The translations under genes were made by a program, and so were the position numbers. The notes beneath the pieces were generated by a model. It was not told the origin of the DNA. It made no database searches and saw only the letters and a list, made by a program, of their open reading frames with translations. Source: Marinobacter alexandrii (GTDB lineage: Bacteria; Bacteroidota; Bacteroidia; Cytophagales; Cyclobacteriaceae). From it: a DNA stretch of 64,000 bases. The stretch is taken from positions 1,992,501 to 2,056,500 of the forward strand of contig JBDWTN010000007.1 in NCBI GenBank assembly GCA_039984955.1, read 5' to 3'. This document shows, one piece after another, positions 62,884 to 64,000 of this stretch. The first letter of the stretch is position 1, and each line of letters opens with the position of its first letter.

Positions 62884-64000
62884 ATGGGCATTATAATCCC
62901 CCTACTGCTAATCACGTTTTGTTGCATTATTATTTGGAGAGCTGGAGATGGTTTCATGACTGCCTCAGAATATATAGGTAGAAATCTTTCTGATGGAGTA
63001 AGAGGAGCAACAATCAACGCCATTGCCAGCTCAATGCCGGAAGTATTCACTTCACTCTTTTTCCTTTTTGTTCTTTCTGATGCTGAAGGATTTTCTGGAG
63101 GTATTGGAACCACTGCTGGTAGTGCAATATTTAATGGAATGGTAATTCCTGCCGTAGCTGTACTTGCAGTTATTGGAATGAAAATGACCAAAAAGGTTCA
63201 TGTATCCAGAAAAGTATTACTTCGAGATGGAATTGCGCTGATCATTGCAGAGCTTATTTTCCTCATACTAATTAGCGGATCTTCTTTGCATTGGTATCAT
63301 GGAATGTTATTGATGTTAGTTTATGTGGTATACATCATCTACATGTTTGCTTCAATGAAAAAGTCTCAACGTGCGGCTTTACTTGAAACCGAAGAAGAGG
63401 CTGAGGAAAATGTTTTTGAAAGTAGTGAAGAACCGCAAGGTCCATTCTTCAAAGGGCTAGTAACCTTTGATCTGGAGCGTATTTTTATAGGTAATAATAA
63501 AATCAGTGGAATGAGAGCATGGTCCTTATTGCTGTTTTCAACTCTCTCTATTGCTATGGTGTGTTATTTTCTAGTGTTAGCTTGTGAATGGATTGGTGCA
63601 GATACATATTCTGTGGCCGGGTTAGGAGAATTTAATGGATTGAATATTCCTGTAATGTTCGTTGCACTGATTCTCGCTTCTGCAGCCTCTAGTTTTCCTG
63701 ATACTATTATTTCAGTAAAAGATGCCAAAAGAGGACAATATGATGATGCTATATCAAATGCATTAGGTAGCAATATTTTTGATATCTGCTTCGCTCTAGG
63801 GCTTCCTCTTTTCATATTTACCATTATTAACGGGCCTATATATATGCCCCCTGAGCTTGTAGATCTCAGTAGTGAGCTACGTTTCTTATTATGGATACTC
63901 ACCATTGTGGCCGTTGTAATTTTTACAACTGGAAGTTATTTTGGAAAGAGTAAATCTTATCTTCTATTGACAATGTACGTTCTTTTCGTTCTTTATATAG
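62884..64000 (+). CDS. Na+/Ca2+ exchanger family protein (C-terminus outside window)
   Basis: The frame opens at ATG 62884 and is open to the window end (more than 370 residues). The two alpha repeats of cation/Ca2+ exchangers are visible: GATINAIASSMPEVFTSLFF in the first half and LASAASSFPDTIISVKDAK followed by ALGSNIFDICFALG in the second. Membrane helices fill the rest, with a charged cytosolic loop (ETEEEAEENVFESSEEPQ) between the halves. In the first repeat SMPE takes the usual TS(L/I)PE place. Ion specificity is unknown. A frame overlapping on the minus strand is a shadow. Confidence 0.86.
   Translation, partial: MGIIIPLLLITFCCIIIWRAGDGFMTASEYIGRNLSDGVRGATINAIASSMPEVFTSLFFLFVLSDAEGFSGGIGTTAGSAIFNGMVIPAVAVLAVIGMKMTKKVHVSRKVLLRDGIALIIAELIFLILISGSSLHWYHGMLLMLVYVVYIIYMFASMKKSQRAALLETEEEAEENVFESSEEPQGPFFKGLVTFDLERIFIGNNKISGMRAWSLLLFSTLSIAMVCYFLVLACEWIGADTYSVAGLGEFNGLNIPVMFVALILASAASSFPDTIISVKDAKRGQYDDAISNALGSNIFDICFALGLPLFIFTIINGPIYMPPELVDLSSELRFLLWILTIVAVVIFTTGSYFGKSKSYLLLTMYVLFVLYI

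Noticed and set aside
1-64000. CRISPR array, rRNA operon, prophage or integrase
   Set aside because: No regular spacer-repeat arrays, rRNA motifs, phage structural genes or integrase genes were seen by eye on either strand.

Overview
The window looks like chromosomal DNA from a Bacteroidota bacterium, probably a Cytophagales-like or other marine lineage. The evidence is low-GC DNA, starts without clear Shine-Dalgarno sequences, a phylum-type promoter (TTTG-N21-TAnnTTTG at 5774-5806), a type IX secretion C-terminal sorting domain, a hybrid two-component regulator, many short-signal lipoproteins and outer-membrane proteins, and several families typical of the phylum (DUF3667, DUF4097, DUF4442, DUF2846, 7TMR-SpoIIE). 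The species cannot be named from the sequence.

Layout. 0-5.6 kb: a WG-repeat protein cut by the window edge, a 55-aa Cys-ended peptide, an IS630 transposase remnant, an HEIGH metalloprotease lipoprotein, a second peptide-like fragment, and clpB with a tiny membrane ORF whose TTG start overlaps the clpB stop. 5.8-15 kb: an acidic lipoprotein; a minus-strand run AGCS symporter-trkA-trkH-lgt; a plus-strand run of hydrolase, tetrapyrrole-type methylase, metK and an exported DJ-1-like protein. 15-24.8 kb: accessory genes, including a Cys-rich lipoprotein, two decayed genes, a GNAT-like protein, a hot-dog thioesterase-like protein, and a very large exported fusion of a carboxypeptidase-regulatory-like module with a prolyl-oligopeptidase. 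24.9-31.2 kb: an orphan hybrid two-component regulator, two tandem paralogues (the first frameshifted), and a tRNA-His gene next to GIY-YIG nuclease genes bounded by copies of the tRNA 3' end.

31.2-45 kb: a 7TM-SpoIIE phosphatase, dihydroorotase, an M28 peptidase, gcvP, an exported aspartyl protease with PDZ, a paraoxonase-like protein, and an ECF sigma / HEAT-type anti-sigma / two DUF4097 operon. 45-54.4 kb: a 14-TM MFS exporter, a REP-like inverted-repeat cluster, a repeat lipoprotein with an outer-membrane protein, a DUF3667 protein, a TPR histidine kinase with a single-domain response regulator, and a beta-helix lipoprotein. 54.4-64 kb: prfA, a T9SS-secreted BNR protein, 3-methyladenine glycosylase, a conserved unknown with arylamine N-acetyltransferase, tandem TerB-like proteins, an SDR, and a Na+/Ca2+ exchanger family protein cut by the window end.

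Most of the window is ordinary chromosome. No CRISPR, phage or complete insertion sequence is visible. The most unusual items are the GIY-YIG segment bounded by 15-bp repeats of the tRNA-His 3' end (with U-U mismatches in the tRNA acceptor stem), the Cys-peptide/metalloprotease neighbourhood, the REP-like repeat cluster inside a direct duplication, and the S9 peptidase fusion.
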